64,000 nucleotides of DNA. Origin: Azoarcus sp. (GTDB lineage: Bacteria; Pseudomonadota; Gammaproteobacteria; Burkholderiales; Rhodocyclaceae). Shown in pieces: positions 41,931-54,610 of the stretch. The stretch is from the NCBI GenBank assembly GCA_030604735.1, contig JAUVVG010000004.1, positions 62,001 to 126,000 of the forward strand, in the 5' to 3' direction. Position 1 is the stretch's first letter. Each line of letters begins with the position of its first letter. A program made the translations under genes and the position numbers. Below the pieces are notes generated by a model that was given only the letters and a program-made list of their open reading frames with translations, was not told where the DNA came from and searched no databases.

Positions 41931-42851
41931 TCACACGAACGAGAGCCAGTTCTCGTACTCTGGCGCGCGGCCATTGACGATGTCGAAGAATCTGGACTGG
42001 ATCTTCTCGGTGATCGGTCCCCGCTTGCCCTCGCCGATGACGCGGTTGTCAAGTTCGCGAATCGGGGTGACTTCGGCCGCCGTACCGGTGAAAAAGGCTT
42101 CGTCCGCGATGTAGATGTCGTCGCGGGTGAGCCGGCGTGACTGGACCTGCAGGCCGAACTCGGCGGCCACCCGGATCACCGAGTCGCGGGTGATGCCGGT
42201 CAGTGCCGATGCGATCTCGGGTTCGTAGATCTTGCCGTCCTTGACCACGAAGAGGTTCTCGCCCGCACCTTCTGCGACAAAACCCTGGGTGTCGAGCAGT
42301 AGCGCCTCGTCATAGCCTTCCGCGGTGACTTCGAGGTTGGCGATGATCGAGTTGGCGTAGGTGCTGGCCACCTTGGCGCGAGGCATCGTGACGTTGACAT
42401 GCTGGCGGGCGAAGGACGAGGTCTTCACACGAATCCCTTTCTCTAGGCCCTCTTCGCCCAGATAGGCGCCCCATGGCCAGGCTGCGATCGCGACGTGTAC
42501 GGTGGAGCCGCGGGTGGAAATCCCCATTTTTTCCGAACCATAGAACGCGATCGGACGGATGTAGCAGGATTCGAGCTTGTTCTCGCGAACGACCTCCAGT
42601 TGCGCATCCATCAGCTGCTGCTTGCTGTAGGGAATCTGCATCATGTAGATCTTGCCCGAGTTCAGCAGGCGCTGGGTGTGTTCCTCGAGGCGGAATATCG
42701 CGGTGCCCTTGACCGTGTTGTAGGCGCGAACCCCCTCGAACACGGCCAGCCCGTAATGCAGTGAGTGAGTGAGCACGTGCGTGGTCGCATTGCGCCACGG
42801 AACGAGTTTGCCGTCGTACCAGATCAAACCGTCGCGGTCAGCCATGGACAT
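41931..42851 (-). CDS. ilvE: Branched-chain amino acid aminotransferase
   Basis: MSMADRDGLIWYDGKLVPWRNATTHVLTHSLHYGLAVFEGVRAY; EGAGENLFVVKDG. Confidence 0.96.
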   Translation of the reverse strand: MSMADRDGLIWYDGKLVPWRNATTHVLTHSLHYGLAVFEGVRAYNTVKGTAIFRLEEHTQRLLNSGKIYMMQIPYSKQQLMDAQLEVVRENKLESCYIRPIAFYGSEKMGISTRGSTVHVAIAAWPWGAYLGEEGLEKGIRVKTSSFARQHVNVTMPRAKVASTYANSIIANLEVTAEGYDEALLLDTQGFVAEGAGENLFVVKDGKIYEPEIASALTGITRDSVIRVAAEFGLQVQSRRLTRDDIYIADEAFFTGTAAEVTPIRELDNRVIGEGKRGPITEKIQSRFFDIVNGRAPEYENWLSFV

Positions 42852-42968
42852 GGTGGGATTCTCCAGCGGTGTTGTAGGTGTAGGTAGTGAGTGCCCGTCG
42901 ATCACGGGTAATCCCGGATTTTATCGTAAAGTGGACCGGGCTGTCGGCGATCCGATTGACCGTGAACG

Positions 42969-42999
42969 AAAAAGGGGCAGGTTTTCACCAGCCCCTTTG
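42969..42999 (-). terminator. Intrinsic terminator at end of the nqr-CBS operon
   Basis: Minus strand CCAAAGGGGCTGGTGAAAACCTGCCCCTTTTT. Confidence 0.85.
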
Positions 43000-43017
43000 G
43001 CCCGAAGAAGGATGAGC

Positions 43018-43413
43018 TTACCAGAGCTTCTCGAGTGCGATCAGGATGTTCCTGCGCGAGAGCTGGCCGATCAGCTTGCTTTCGCTGACAACCGGATAGC
43101 AGCGGTAGGGTTGTGACACGAACAACTCTGCGGCCTCGGTCAGCGAGGCATCGCCTTCCAGCGTAATCACGTTTCGGGTCATGAACTCGCTGACCCGACC
43201 CCCTCGCTCTTCGTAATAGGAAGCGCTCAGTGCAACCTTGAGACAGTCCTTCTCGGACAGAAAGCCGACAACCTTCCCGAGATGGTCGATGACCGGCGCA
43301 CCCGTCATTTCGTGCTTGATCAGCTGATGGATGGCGTCGAGCACATCCATCTCCGGTGCGAAGGCGAGGGGATCGCCGGACATGTAGTCCTTGACGTGCA
43401 GAGACTGGAGCAT
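43018..43413 (-). CDS. CBS-domain-pair protein
   Basis: 131 aa; VKDYMSGDPLAFAPEMDVLDAIHQLIKHEMTGAPVID...VSEFMTRNVITLEGDASLTEAAELF. Confidence 0.92.
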   Translation of the reverse strand: MLQSLHVKDYMSGDPLAFAPEMDVLDAIHQLIKHEMTGAPVIDHLGKVVGFLSEKDCLKVALSASYYEERGGRVSEFMTRNVITLEGDASLTEAAELFVSQPYRCYPVVSESKLIGQLSRRNILIALEKLW

Positions 43414-43430
43414 CTTATCTCCTTTGTTGG

Positions 43431-43622
43431 TCATTGTTCTTCTGCCTGCTGGCGCGCCAGGCGCTTGGGGCAAGGTTTGTCGCATCCGGCGTGACACTCG
43501 ACGCCGAGCTTGTTCATCCCGCCACAACTGCCCGCGATCGGCTTGCGGCCGGCCATGACGCCGACCGCCATGCCCAGGATCGCGAGTCCCATAACCAGAA
43601 AGGTGACTAGGTAAAGTGTCAT
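43431..43622 (-). CDS. nqrM: Na+-NQR maturation protein NqrM
   Basis: TM segment then GSCGGMNKLGVECHAGCDKPCPKRLA (four conserved Cys). Confidence 0.92.
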   Translation of the reverse strand: MTLYLVTFLVMGLAILGMAVGVMAGRKPIAGSCGGMNKLGVECHAGCDKPCPKRLARQQAEEQ

Positions 43623-43676
43623 GTTGCCTCCTGACGTTCTTGGCGGGCCCGGACTGTGCCGGACCCGGGGTGGGCA

Positions 43677-44897
43677 TCAGCCGCCGAAGTCGTCCAGCAT
43701 GATGTTCTCGCGCTCGACGCCAAGATCGAGCAGCATCTGGATGACCGCCGCGTTCATCATCGGTGGCCCGCACATGTAGTACTCGCAGTCTTCCGGAGCC
43801 GGATGGTCCTTCAGATAGTTTTCGTACAGCACGTTGTGGATGAAGCCGGTATAGCCCTTCCACTCGTCTTCGGGCAGCGGGTCTGACAGTGCGACATGCC
43901 ATTTGAAGTTTTCGTTCTCGGCGGCGAGCATGTCGAAGTCCTGGACATAGAACATCTCGCGCTTCGAGCGCGCACCATACCAGAACGACATTTTCCGCTT
44001 GGTCTTGATCCGACGCAGCTGGTCGAAGATGTGCGAACGCATCGGTGCCATGCCGGCGCCGCCGCCGATGAAGACCATCTCGGCGTCGGTGTCGCGAGCG
44101 AAGAACTCGCCGAAGGGGCCGGAAATCGTGACCTTGTCGCCCGCCTTGAGGCCGAAGATGTAGGAAGACATCTTGCCCGGGGGCACGCCTTCGGCGCGCG
44201 GCGGCGGCGTTGCGATCCGGACGTTGAGCATGATGATGCCGCGCTCCTCCGGGTAGTTCGCCATCGAATAGGCGCGAATCGTGTCCTCGCTCACCTTCGA
44301 CTTGTACTGCCACACGTTGAACCGGTCCCAGTCTTCGCGGAAACGCTCCTGGATGTCGAAGTCCTTGAAGTCGACCACGTGGGGCGGACATTCGATCTGG
44401 ATGTAACCGCCGGCGCGGAAATCGACGTGCTCGCCCTCGGGGAGTTCCAGCACCAGTTCCTTGATGAAGGTCGCGACGTTGTCGTTGGAGCGCACGGTGC
44501 ACTCCCATTTCTTGACGCCGAAGACCTCTTCCGGCACCTCGATCTTCATGTCCTGCTTGACCGCGACCTGGCACGACAGGCGCTCACCCTCGCGGGCCTG
44601 GCGCTTGTTGATATGGCCGGTTTCGGTCGGCAGGATCGCGCCGCCTCCTTCGAAGACCTTGACCTTGCACTGGGCGCAGGTGCCGCCACCGCCACATGCG
44701 GAACCCACGAAGATACCGGCCTCGGCCAGCGCGCCAAGCAGCTTGCCGCCGGTCGGCACTTCGATGGTCTTCTCGTGGTTGATGTTGATCTTGACGGTGC
44801 CCTGGGCCACCAGCTTGGAGCGGGCGCTCAGGATCACGAACACCAGTGCCAGCACGATGGCCGCGAAAAAGACCACACCTAGAATGATTTCTGTCAT
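43677..44897 (-). CDS. nqrF: Na+-translocating NADH:quinone reductase subunit F
   Basis: [17 protein letters not shown] 2Fe-2S motif; [14 protein letters not shown] motif; [12 protein letters not shown]. Confidence 0.97.
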   Translation of the reverse strand: MTEIILGVVFFAAIVLALVFVILSARSKLVAQGTVKININHEKTIEVPTGGKLLGALAEAGIFVGSACGGGGTCAQCKVKVFEGGGAILPTETGHINKRQAREGERLSCQVAVKQDMKIEVPEEVFGVKKWECTVRSNDNVATFIKELVLELPEGEHVDFRAGGYIQIECPPHVVDFKDFDIQERFREDWDRFNVWQYKSKVSEDTIRAYSMANYPEERGIIMLNVRIATPPPRAEGVPPGKMSSYIFGLKAGDKVTISGPFGEFFARDTDAEMVFIGGGAGMAPMRSHIFDQLRRIKTKRKMSFWYGARSKREMFYVQDFDMLAAENENFKWHVALSDPLPEDEWKGYTGFIHNVLYENYLKDHPAPEDCEYYMCGPPMMNAAVIQMLLDLGVERENIMLDDFGG

Positions 44898-44916
44898 TTG
44901 CTGTTTCCTCTTCGCG

Positions 44917-45525
44917 TCAGAGCTGGATGCCGGAGAAGGCCATGAAGCCCAGTGACATCAGACCGGTTGCGATGAACGTGATGCCCAGACCCTGCAGACC
45001 GGCGGGGATGTCGGAGTACTTGAGCTTCTCGCGGATGCCGGCGAGTGCGGTGATCGCCAATGCCCAACCGACACCAGTCCCGATACCGTAGGTGACACTT
45101 TCGCCCAGGTTGTAGTCACGCTCGACCATGAACAGCGTACCGCCGAGGATCGCGCAGTTCACCGTGATCAAGGGCATGTACACCCCCAGCGCGTTGTAGA
45201 GCGCGGGCACATACTTGTCGAGGAACATCTCGAGAATCTGCACCAGTGCGGCGATGACGCCGATGTAGCAGATCAGGCCGAGGAAGCTCAGATTGACATC
45301 AGGCAGGCCGGCCCAGGCGAGCGCACCGTCCCTGAGCAGGTAGTAATAGATCAGGTGGTTGACCGGCACGGTGAGGGTCTGGATGAAGACCACCGCTACG
45401 CCCAAACCGAAGGCCGCGCCGACCTGCTTCGAGATGGCCAGGAAGGTGCACATCCCGAGGAAGAACGCGAGCGCGAGGTTCTCGACGAAGACCGCGCTGA
45501 TGAACAGGTTGAAGTAGGTTTCCAT
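44917..45525 (-). CDS. nqrE: Na+-NQR subunit E
   Basis: [39 protein letters not shown]. Confidence 0.97.
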   Translation of the reverse strand: METYFNLFISAVFVENLALAFFLGMCTFLAISKQVGAAFGLGVAVVFIQTLTVPVNHLIYYYLLRDGALAWAGLPDVNLSFLGLICYIGVIAALVQILEMFLDKYVPALYNALGVYMPLITVNCAILGGTLFMVERDYNLGESVTYGIGTGVGWALAITALAGIREKLKYSDIPAGLQGLGITFIATGLMSLGFMAFSGIQL

Positions 45526-46188
45526 TTACGACACCTCGGACTGTTGGGCAGTCTGGATCTTGAAGTCGGGCTTCTCGACCTGGGCGGGCTTCCAGGCGCG
45601 GACGCCCCAGATGATCAGGCCGATGATGAAGAACGCACTCGGCGGCAGCAGCAGCATGCCGTTCGGGACATACCAGCCACCGTCCTTGGCAAGGGTGAGG
45701 ATCTGGACGCCGAAAAGGGATCCGGATCCGAACAACTCCCTAATGAAGCCCACGACCAGCAGAATCACGCTGTAGCCAAGACCGTTGCCCAGTCCGTCCC
45801 AGAAGCTCGGCAGTGGCGGATTCTTCAGCGCAAAAGCTTCTGCACGACCGAGCACGATGCAGTTGGTGATGATCAGTCCGACGAACACCGACAGTTCCTT
45901 GGACAGGCCGAACGCAAAGGCCTTGAGCAACTGATCGACCAGAATCACCAGCGAGGCGATGATGGTGATCTGGATGATGATCCTGATGCTGGACGGAATG
46001 TGGTTGCGGATCAGACTGATCAGCACGTTCGAGGCACACAGCACCGCAGTGAGCGCGATGGCCATCGTCAGCGCGGTCGACATCTTGGTCGTGACCGCCA
46101 GCGCCGAGCAAATCCCGAGCACCTGGAGGATGATCGGGTTGTTGTCGGCAATCGGCTTGGAAACGAGTTCCTTGGTTGCACTGGCCAT
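45526..46188 (-). CDS. nqrD: Na+-NQR subunit D
   Basis: [43 protein letters not shown]. Confidence 0.97.
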   Translation of the reverse strand: MASATKELVSKPIADNNPIILQVLGICSALAVTTKMSTALTMAIALTAVLCASNVLISLIRNHIPSSIRIIIQITIIASLVILVDQLLKAFAFGLSKELSVFVGLIITNCIVLGRAEAFALKNPPLPSFWDGLGNGLGYSVILLVVGFIRELFGSGSLFGVQILTLAKDGGWYVPNGMLLLPPSAFFIIGLIIWGVRAWKPAQVEKPDFKIQTAQQSEVS

Positions 46189-46191
46189 GAC

Positions 46192-47019
46192 TTATCCCCT
46201 TTCGTTACGGAGGCGGGCGAGGAAGGGACCGTAGCCGCTCTCACCCAGCCAGAAATTGATCAGGTTTTCGACCCCGCGCGCAGTCAGCGTCGCGCCGGCG
46301 AGACCGTCGATGCGATGCTCGGCATTCGGCGTGTTGGCGTCGACCGTGCCCTTGATCAACTCGATCACCGGCTCGCCGGCTTCGTTGAACGCGACCTTGC
46401 CTTGCCACAGGCTTCGCCAGTTGGGGTTGTCCACCTCGCCACCCAGGCCCGGGGTTTCAGCATGCTGATAGAACTTCAGCCCCTGTATGGTGCGCAGATC
46501 GCCTTCCAGCGCGAGAAAGCCGTACAAGGTTGACCACAGGCCCGCGCCGTGCACCGGCAGGATCAGGGTCTGGATCTGTCCGTCGTCGCTTCGCACCTTG
46601 TACACCGGCATGAAATCCGGCAGTCGCTTGATGTTGGCCGGATCCTGTGGCCGGGGCAATGCCCGCGACATGGACGGATCCTTGCTCGCGGCTTCGATGC
46701 TGAAACCACTGGGATCGTGTGCGTCGCTTTCAGTGCCGTCGGCCAAGCGAATCATCAGCGTCTCGACGCTCTGGAAGGCTTCGATCACGGTCTGCCCCGG
46801 ACGCTGGACGCCCGCGACTTCGACGATGTTGCGGATTCGGTCAGCCTCCTGGTTGGCAATCTGAATGGGGCGCAGGCCAACCGCTGCCGAGGCGACCACC
46901 ACCGAGCAGGAAAGACAGACCGCCAAGGCCATGAAAATGGTCTTCTTCGGGCTATCGTTGGGCAGGGCGAGAATGGAGGCCAGCGGACCGCTGGCGGACT
47001 TTTGTTCAGGCGCTGACAT
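46192..47019 (-). CDS. nqrC: Na+-NQR subunit C (FMN-binding)
   Basis: [57 protein letters not shown] flavinylation motif. Confidence 0.97.
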   Translation of the reverse strand: MSAPEQKSASGPLASILALPNDSPKKTIFMALAVCLSCSVVVASAAVGLRPIQIANQEADRIRNIVEVAGVQRPGQTVIEAFQSVETLMIRLADGTESDAHDPSGFSIEAASKDPSMSRALPRPQDPANIKRLPDFMPVYKVRSDDGQIQTLILPVHGAGLWSTLYGFLALEGDLRTIQGLKFYQHAETPGLGGEVDNPNWRSLWQGKVAFNEAGEPVIELIKGTVDANTPNAEHRIDGLAGATLTARGVENLINFWLGESGYGPFLARLRNERG

Positions 47020-48219
47020 GGCGGCGCTCCCTCCGTCGAATATTCATCTGGATTACGACATAGTCGATGAGTGGCGCAAACAGGTTGGCGAACAGAATCG
47101 CCAGCATGATGCCTTCCGGGAAGGCAGGATTGATTGCGCGGATCAGGACGGTCATGAAACCGATCAGGATGCCGAAATAGAGTCGGCCCGTATTGGTCAT
47201 CGAGGCCGACACCGGATCGGTGGCCATGAACACCAGACCGAAGGCCAGGCCGCCGACCACGAAATGCCAGTAGAACGGCATCGCCATCATCGGGCGAGTA
47301 TCGCTAGCCAACAGATTGAACAGCAGCGAGGTCACGACCACACCGATGACCACGCCGAGCATGATCCGCCACGACGCGATTCGGGTGTAAAGCAGGAAGG
47401 CCGCGCCGATCAGGATCATCAGGGTGGAGGTCTCGCCAAGCGAACCCGGCATCAGCCCGACGAAGGCCTGCCACCAGCTCAGGCCGCTGTCGGCGATCGC
47501 GGCCATGCCACCGGTCTCGCCCAGGCCCAGCGGGGTGGCATGGGAGTAGCCATCGACCGCGACCCAGACCTGGTCCCCGGAGATCTCGGCCGGGTAGGCG
47601 AAATACAGGAAGGCCCGGCCGGTCAGCGCCGGGTTCAGGAAGTTCTTGCCGGTACCGCCGAAGACTTCCTTGCCGATCACGACGCCGAAACTGATCCCGA
47701 CTGCGACCATCCACAGCGGGATCTCGGGTGGTAGGGTCAGCGTGAACAGCATCGAGGTCACCAGGAAGCCTTCGTTGACTTCGTGATTACGCACGGTCGC
47801 GAACAACACTTCCCACAAGCCGCCGGCGATCAGTGTGACCAGATAGATGGGCAGGAACAGCAAGAAGCCGTGTGCCATGTTGGCGAAGATGTTGCCGGGG
47901 TTGAAGCCGATGCCAAGCATCGACAGCAGGCCACCGCGCCAGTCTCCGCGCGTCACGCCGAGCTCCGCCAGCGCCAGGTTGGCCTGGTAGCCGGCGTTGA
48001 ACCAGGCCCACAGGATGCAGGGTAGCAGCGCGACGACGACATAACTCATCATCCGCTTCAGGTCGACTGTGTCCCGTACGTGTGGTGCGGTTCGGGTGGA
48101 GTGGTTGGGTGAATACATGAAGGTATCCACCATTTCATAGACAGCGTAGTACTTTTCGAACCGGCCGCCCTTGTGGAACTGCGGTTCGATGCTGTCGAGG
48201 AAGCGTCGCATGCGTGACA

Positions 48220-48220
<1 letters not shown>
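47006..48220 (-). CDS. nqrB: Na+-NQR subunit B
   Basis: [62 protein letters not shown]. Confidence 0.97.
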
Positions 48221-49731
<1,511 letters not shown>

Positions 49732-49856
49732 TCATCAAACAGTCGGTGGTTATATATATGACAGCATGGTCCCGGGTGAAGGGGGGCAGGGCGGCGACTC
49801 TTCCACCGCCCCTCGCTGCTCGGGCAGACCCGGTCGCGAAATGTCTGCGCTCGGGA

Positions 49857-49862
49857 TAGAAT
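49857..49862 (+). promoter_or_regulatory. Candidate -10 (TAGAAT) for NUDIX-gene operon
   Basis: cgggaTAGAATccgc, 67 bp before ATG. Confidence 0.4.
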
Positions 49863-49928
49863 CCGCGCTTCCGCGGCTTGGCCGTGTTCGAGTTTGACCG
49901 GGCTGTCTTGCCTGACCCGGCGTGAGCG

Positions 49929-50384
49929 ATGAATCGAAGTTTCAAGCCCAGTGTAACCGTTGCAGCCGTGATAGAACGCGACGGCGCTTTCCTGCTCGTC
50001 GAGGAAGAAACATCCGACGGTTTGCGCCTCAATCAACCCGCCGGCCATCTGGAGGCCGACGAATCCCTGGTCGAGGCGGCCGTGCGGGAAGTGATGGAAG
50101 AAACCGCCCATGCTTTCCATCCTTCCTGCCTGGTCGGCGTATACCAGTGGCCTCGACCGCAGGGAGACCTGACTTACCTGCGCTTCACGTTCGCTGGGTC
50201 GGCCGAGGCCTTGCCCGGCGAGCACGCCCTGGACGAAGGTATCGTGCGGTTCCTGTGGATGGACATTGACGCGCTGCGGGCTTCGGTAGGGCGTCATCGC
50301 AGCCCACTGGTGATGCAGTGCGTCGAGGATTGGCGCGCCGGGCGCCGGTTTCCGCTCGACATGATCCGGCATTTCGACGCATGA
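49929..50384 (+). CDS. NUDIX hydrolase (NudJ-like)
   Basis: GHLEADESLVEAAVREVMEETAH Nudix box. Confidence 0.93.
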   Translation: MNRSFKPSVTVAAVIERDGAFLLVEEETSDGLRLNQPAGHLEADESLVEAAVREVMEETAHAFHPSCLVGVYQWPRPQGDLTYLRFTFAGSAEALPGEHALDEGIVRFLWMDIDALRASVGRHRSPLVMQCVEDWRAGRRFPLDMIRHFDA

Positions 50385-51082
50385 AGGTGCGACAGTTTCT
50401 GTTCGTAGCGCTGCTGCTCGGATCTGCTTCGAGTCTGGCCCGCGCCGAAGAACGCGTCGGGATCTGCTTCAATTACGGTTGTGCCGCTGACCAGAGTGTT
50501 CTGATCCGGGAGAACGAACTGCTGCGGGTAGAGGCCCTGTTCGGCCAGGTTTCGGACCCGGTCTCCGAGCGGGAGGTGATCGCGCATGCAGTCGCCAAGT
50601 TGTATCGCTATGCTGGCGGTCAGACGCCGGTGTTTGCGGACAGGGCCGGCAACCTGCTGGATGCGGGTGTCGAGGGACGCATGGATTGCATCGATCACTC
50701 GACCACGACGACCCGGTTTCTGAGAATCGTCGAGCGCAAGGGCTGGCTTCGCCACCATAGGGTGGCCGACCCGGCGCGTCGGACGCGTTTCCTGTTCCAG
50801 CACCTGTCCGCTGTCATCGAGGAAGTCGAAGGCGGGATGCGTCACAAGGCCGCGGGCAGCGATGGCCGGAGCGTTCCGGATCATGTGCCGGTGCTGCTCG
50901 CCTTGTGCGATTGCCCGGATGTGATCGGCGACCTGCCGGCGACGGACGTGGGCGCAGGGTCCACTGAAGGAAGTGATGGAAAACAGTTCGTGGTCGATAG
51001 CTGGTTCGTCGACCACGGTGAGCCGGCGGTGATCCTGCCGCTGGCCGAATGGTTGAAGGGTGGAGGGCCGAATGTCTATTGA
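50381..51082 (+). CDS. Secreted conserved hypothetical protein
   Basis: [34 protein letters not shown]... signal peptide; overlaps NUDIX stop and mnmA start. Confidence 0.65.
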   Translation: MKVRQFLFVALLLGSASSLARAEERVGICFNYGCAADQSVLIRENELLRVEALFGQVSDPVSEREVIAHAVAKLYRYAGGQTPVFADRAGNLLDAGVEGRMDCIDHSTTTTRFLRIVERKGWLRHHRVADPARRTRFLFQHLSAVIEEVEGGMRHKAAGSDGRSVPDHVPVLLALCDCPDVIGDLPATDVGAGSTEGSDGKQFVVDSWFVDHGEPAVILPLAEWLKGGGPNVY

Positions 51083-52196
51083 CGGCAGCAATGCAGGAAT
51101 GAAGGTGGTGGTCGGCATGTCCGGCGGGGTGGATTCGTCGGTGACTGCGTGGTTGTTGAAGCAGCAGGGCTATCAGGTGACCGGCCTGTTCATGAAGAAC
51201 TGGGAAGACGATGACGACGCCGAGTACTGCTCGACCCGTCAGGATCTGGTCGATGTCGCGTCGGTCTGCGATGTGATCGGCATCGATCTGGAAGTGGTGA
51301 ATTTCTCGCAGGAGTACAAGGAAAGGGTGTTCGCCGAATTCCTCTCCGAGTACCAGGCAGGTCGCACGCCCAATCCTGACATCCTGTGCAATTCCGAGAT
51401 CAAGTTCCGCTGCTTTCTCGATCACGCGATGGCGCTGGGTGCCGACCGGATCGCCACCGGTCACTATGCCCGGGTGCGAGAGTGGCGAAACGATGGGCGC
51501 ACCGAGTTCCAGCTGCTCAAGGCCGAGGACGGGACCAAGGATCAGAGCTATTTTCTGTATCGACTCGATCAGGCCCAACTCGCCAGGACCCTGTTTCCCT
51601 TGGGCGACCTGTACAAGCGTGAGGTCCGCCGGATCGCCGCCGACGCCGGGCTCCATGTCGCGGACAAAAAGGACTCGACCGGGATCTGCTTCATCGGCGA
51701 GCGCCCGTTCCGCGAGTTCCTGATGCGCTATCTGCCGGTGACCCCCGGCGAGATCCGCTGCCTGGACGACGGACGCATGCTGGGCGAGCACCAGGGCCTG
51801 ATGTATCACACGATCGGTCAGCGCAAGGGCTTGCACATCGGTGGCATCAAGGGGCAGCAGGATGAGGCCGGCGAGCACGAGGCCTGGTATGTCGCCGGCA
51901 AGGAGGTCGGGTCGAACGTGTTGCTGGTGGTGCAGGGGCATGACCACCCCGCGCTGCTGAAGGACAGGCTGGTCGCGACCCAGTTGAACTGGATCGCCGG
52001 CCGGGACCCTCATACCCACTGGGTCTATACCGCCAAACCGCGCTATCGTAGTCCCGACATGCCGTGCGAAATCGATGCGCTAGCCCCGCACCGTGCCGAG
52101 ATCGTATTCGCCCAGCCGCAATGGGCGCTGACTCCGGGGCAGAGCGTCGTGGTCTACGAATCCAATGTCTGTCTGGGCGGAGGGGTGATCACCTGA
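51072..52196 (+). CDS. mnmA: tRNA-specific 2-thiouridylase MnmA
   Basis: [66 protein letters not shown]. Confidence 0.98.
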   Translation: MSIDGSNAGMKVVVGMSGGVDSSVTAWLLKQQGYQVTGLFMKNWEDDDDAEYCSTRQDLVDVASVCDVIGIDLEVVNFSQEYKERVFAEFLSEYQAGRTPNPDILCNSEIKFRCFLDHAMALGADRIATGHYARVREWRNDGRTEFQLLKAEDGTKDQSYFLYRLDQAQLARTLFPLGDLYKREVRRIAADAGLHVADKKDSTGICFIGERPFREFLMRYLPVTPGEIRCLDDGRMLGEHQGLMYHTIGQRKGLHIGGIKGQQDEAGEHEAWYVAGKEVGSNVLLVVQGHDHPALLKDRLVATQLNWIAGRDPHTHWVYTAKPRYRSPDMPCEIDALAPHRAEIVFAQPQWALTPGQSVVVYESNVCLGGGVIT

Positions 52197-52290
52197 TCGG
52201 GTGGTGCGAACGGGCGGTGCGCCTGGCAGCTTAGATGCGCCATGCGCCGTCTGCCTGTGTGATGTAGCCGTATACGCTTTCGGACGTGGC

Positions 52291-53217
52291 TCAGGCCGAC
52301 GAGGGCGTGCCTATGCGTTCCGCGCAGCGTTCGGCATAGCGTTCGCAGCGTTCGATGTATTCACGTGTGCTTTTAGGCATCGTCACCCGCGCGCGGGTGA
52401 CGTAGCTGATCAATTGCTTGCCCTGATGGATGAGTTGGCTGCCGTCGGTGGCCAACTGGATCACTTCCGGCGTCGGGGCCGCCGTCAATTGCGGGACGAG
52501 GGCGCCCAGACGCTCCGATGCGACCGCGAAATCGGTCCAGATATCGAAGATTTTGGGGTCGGTCCGCAAGGTCTCGCACTTGATCTTGGCCGATTCGGCC
52601 ACCTTCTTGACATGGTGCTCGATGCCCGGAAAGAGGGGGTTGTTCGAGAAGGTTGCGATCATGACCGCCGCGATCCGGTCGATGTCGCGCAGGGTCTGGG
52701 CGATCTTGATGTAGCGGCTTTCGTAGAACGATTCTATCGGAATCGAAAATGCCCGAAACGGCTCGCCCCATAGCTCGTCTATCCCCTCGTCGCCGCTGAT
52801 GTGCTTGACCAGTTTGCCGAGGTTGAGCGATTCCTGCAGGCACTGACCGCATTCACGCATCAGGGCGCTGTCCTGCTGCACGTCCACGCCCTGCTCCTGC
52901 AGATCGACCAGCTTGGTGAAGATGTCGGTCGCGCGGTTGAAAAGAGCGCCGGCGAGCATCGCACCCTTGACCCGGCGCCGTTCGGGGTCGGTTTCTTCCT
53001 CAAAGGCCAGGCGGGCCTCGTTCAGCCGTTTGCCGGGAATGTTGATGCCGTGTTCGACGTGGTTGAACAAGCGCCGGGTCAGCGCCTCTATCAAACGCCG
53101 CTTTGCCCGCAACGAGTCCACAGGCGCTTCGTAAGCCTTGATCCAGTAGCCGTCGTAATGCACGCGCTTGACGCCGTCTATCGTGCGCTTGGTGCCGTTG
53201 GCAATGGGCTTCTTCAT
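52291..53217 (-). CDS. Conserved hypothetical protein, mostly helical, 308 aa
   Basis: Long ORF with no signal peptide or recognised motif; start followed by plausible coding composition. Confidence 0.6.
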   Translation of the reverse strand: MKKPIANGTKRTIDGVKRVHYDGYWIKAYEAPVDSLRAKRRLIEALTRRLFNHVEHGINIPGKRLNEARLAFEEETDPERRRVKGAMLAGALFNRATDIFTKLVDLQEQGVDVQQDSALMRECGQCLQESLNLGKLVKHISGDEGIDELWGEPFRAFSIPIESFYESRYIKIAQTLRDIDRIAAVMIATFSNNPLFPGIEHHVKKVAESAKIKCETLRTDPKIFDIWTDFAVASERLGALVPQLTAAPTPEVIQLATDGSQLIHQGKQLISYVTRARVTMPKSTREYIERCERYAERCAERIGTPSSA

Positions 53218-53311
53218 GGGTGCTCGATTCGATTCCCGCCCGGGCTGAGAGGGTGGGAAGGAGTTATCCTGCTGTTCGAAGGGGGATCAGCATACGCCTG
53301 TTGGCCAAGGC

Positions 53312-53340
53312 AAAAAAGCCCCTTGTGTCGCAGGGGGCTG
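53312..53340 (-). terminator. Intrinsic terminator for the DUF2062 gene
   Basis: Minus strand AGCCCCCTGCGACACAAGGGGCTTTTTT. Confidence 0.8.
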
Positions 53341-53372
53341 AGAGCGGGCCGTTTCGAATCGGGCTGCAGACT

Positions 53373-53936
53373 TCAGGAAAGGTCGGAGGTGCGACTGACC
53401 GGAAGGCGGGTATTACGCTCGATGCGTTGTCGCCTGCGCTTCAGGACAACCTTGATCCGCCAGATCAGCAATATGCTGACGTAACCGATGACGGCCGCCG
53501 TCACCGCCATGATCAGCATGCCGAGGACCAGCGGACGGCCGATGCCGGTCAGCCAGTGGATCGCATCGATCAGCCATTGCAGTGTGCTGGTGGCGTGGTC
53601 CTCGGCGACCACGGCGCCGCTGGCGACGGCCGGCGGAAGGATGCTGCTGCCCAGCCGGTAGGCGAAGATGTAGATCGGTCCGTAGGTGAACGGGTTGCTG
53701 ACCAGCGTCGCGATCGCTGCGATCCAGAGATTGCCTCGCAATATGAGCGCTGCGACCGCAGCCGCCGGGATCTGGGCGATCGGTACCATCAGTCCGAAGA
53801 ATGCGCCGATCGCGACGCCCCGTGCGACCGAATTGCGATTGATGTGCCAGAGCACCGGATCATGAATGCGCGGCCCCAACCATCTCAGCAGACGGTTCTG
53901 CTTGATGCTTTCGCGGGTAGGGAGGAAGCGCTTCAT
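53373..53936 (-). CDS. DUF2062 membrane protein
   Basis: HRNSVARGVAIGAFFGLMVPIAQIPAAAVAALILRGNLWIAAIATLVSNPFTYGPIYIFAYRLG (here HINRNSVARG). Confidence 0.88.
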   Translation of the reverse strand: MKRFLPTRESIKQNRLLRWLGPRIHDPVLWHINRNSVARGVAIGAFFGLMVPIAQIPAAAVAALILRGNLWIAAIATLVSNPFTYGPIYIFAYRLGSSILPPAVASGAVVAEDHATSTLQWLIDAIHWLTGIGRPLVLGMLIMAVTAAVIGYVSILLIWRIKVVLKRRRQRIERNTRLPVSRTSDLS

Positions 53937-54075
53937 CGATCGAGGTCCTTGGTCAAGTCCTCATTATATATTGGGCGTCAGGATAAGGTGCCGTCGTAGC
54001 GTGGCGGGTGTGACTTTCTTTTGACCCGGCGGTCGGGATAAAGTGCCGCGCGGCACGGCGGCCGGACCGACCCGC

Positions 54076-54528
54076 TCAGACCAGGTCATGCGGAATCGCG
54101 GCGCGCAGCACGGTCTGGGTTTCACCATTTCGGACCCGGTTGGTGAACCACCACAGCGCGCCTTTTTTCACCGTCCAGTCCGCCTCCGATCCGGACAGCA
54201 GCAATGCGGCGAGTCGCCCCAGCGTCGGTTGGTGACCGACGACCAGACAGGCGCTGCTGGAGTCGGGCCAGCCGGTCGCGGCCAGGATGTCGGCGACACT
54301 GCCCTCCGGCCCCAGCGCGCTGACGATCTCGAAGTCCTCCGTGAAAGCGTTCGCAGTCTGGCGGGTCCGGACTGTCGGGCTGACCAGCACCTTGAGCCGC
54401 TTGGGCTTGTTCTTGTGCAGCCATGCCGCCATCTTGTCCGCCTGCTTGTGTCCACGCAGGGTCAGCTCGCGTCCGTGGTCGGGGTTGCCCTCGACGGCTT
54501 CGGTGTGTCTCCAGAGCAGTAGGTCCAT
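54076..54528 (-). CDS. sixA: Phosphohistidine phosphatase SixA
   Basis: MDLLLWRHTEAVEGNPDHGRELTLRGHKQADKMAAWL; LVVGHQPTLGRLAALLL. Confidence 0.92.
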   Translation of the reverse strand: MDLLLWRHTEAVEGNPDHGRELTLRGHKQADKMAAWLHKNKPKRLKVLVSPTVRTRQTANAFTEDFEIVSALGPEGSVADILAATGWPDSSSACLVVGHQPTLGRLAALLLSGSEADWTVKKGALWWFTNRVRNGETQTVLRAAIPHDLV

Positions 54529-54610
54529 CGTTCTCCATTCCTGTTGTACGAGCCTGCCAGTATCTTACGAGCCGATGACGGACATGTGACCGTCTCGCCC
54601 ACGTGAGGGG

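Noticed and set aside
43018-44574. 518-aa ORF fusing an unknown N-terminus to CBS domains
   Set aside because: The N-terminal part is an off-frame reading of nqrF and nqrM; the real CBS gene starts at 43413.
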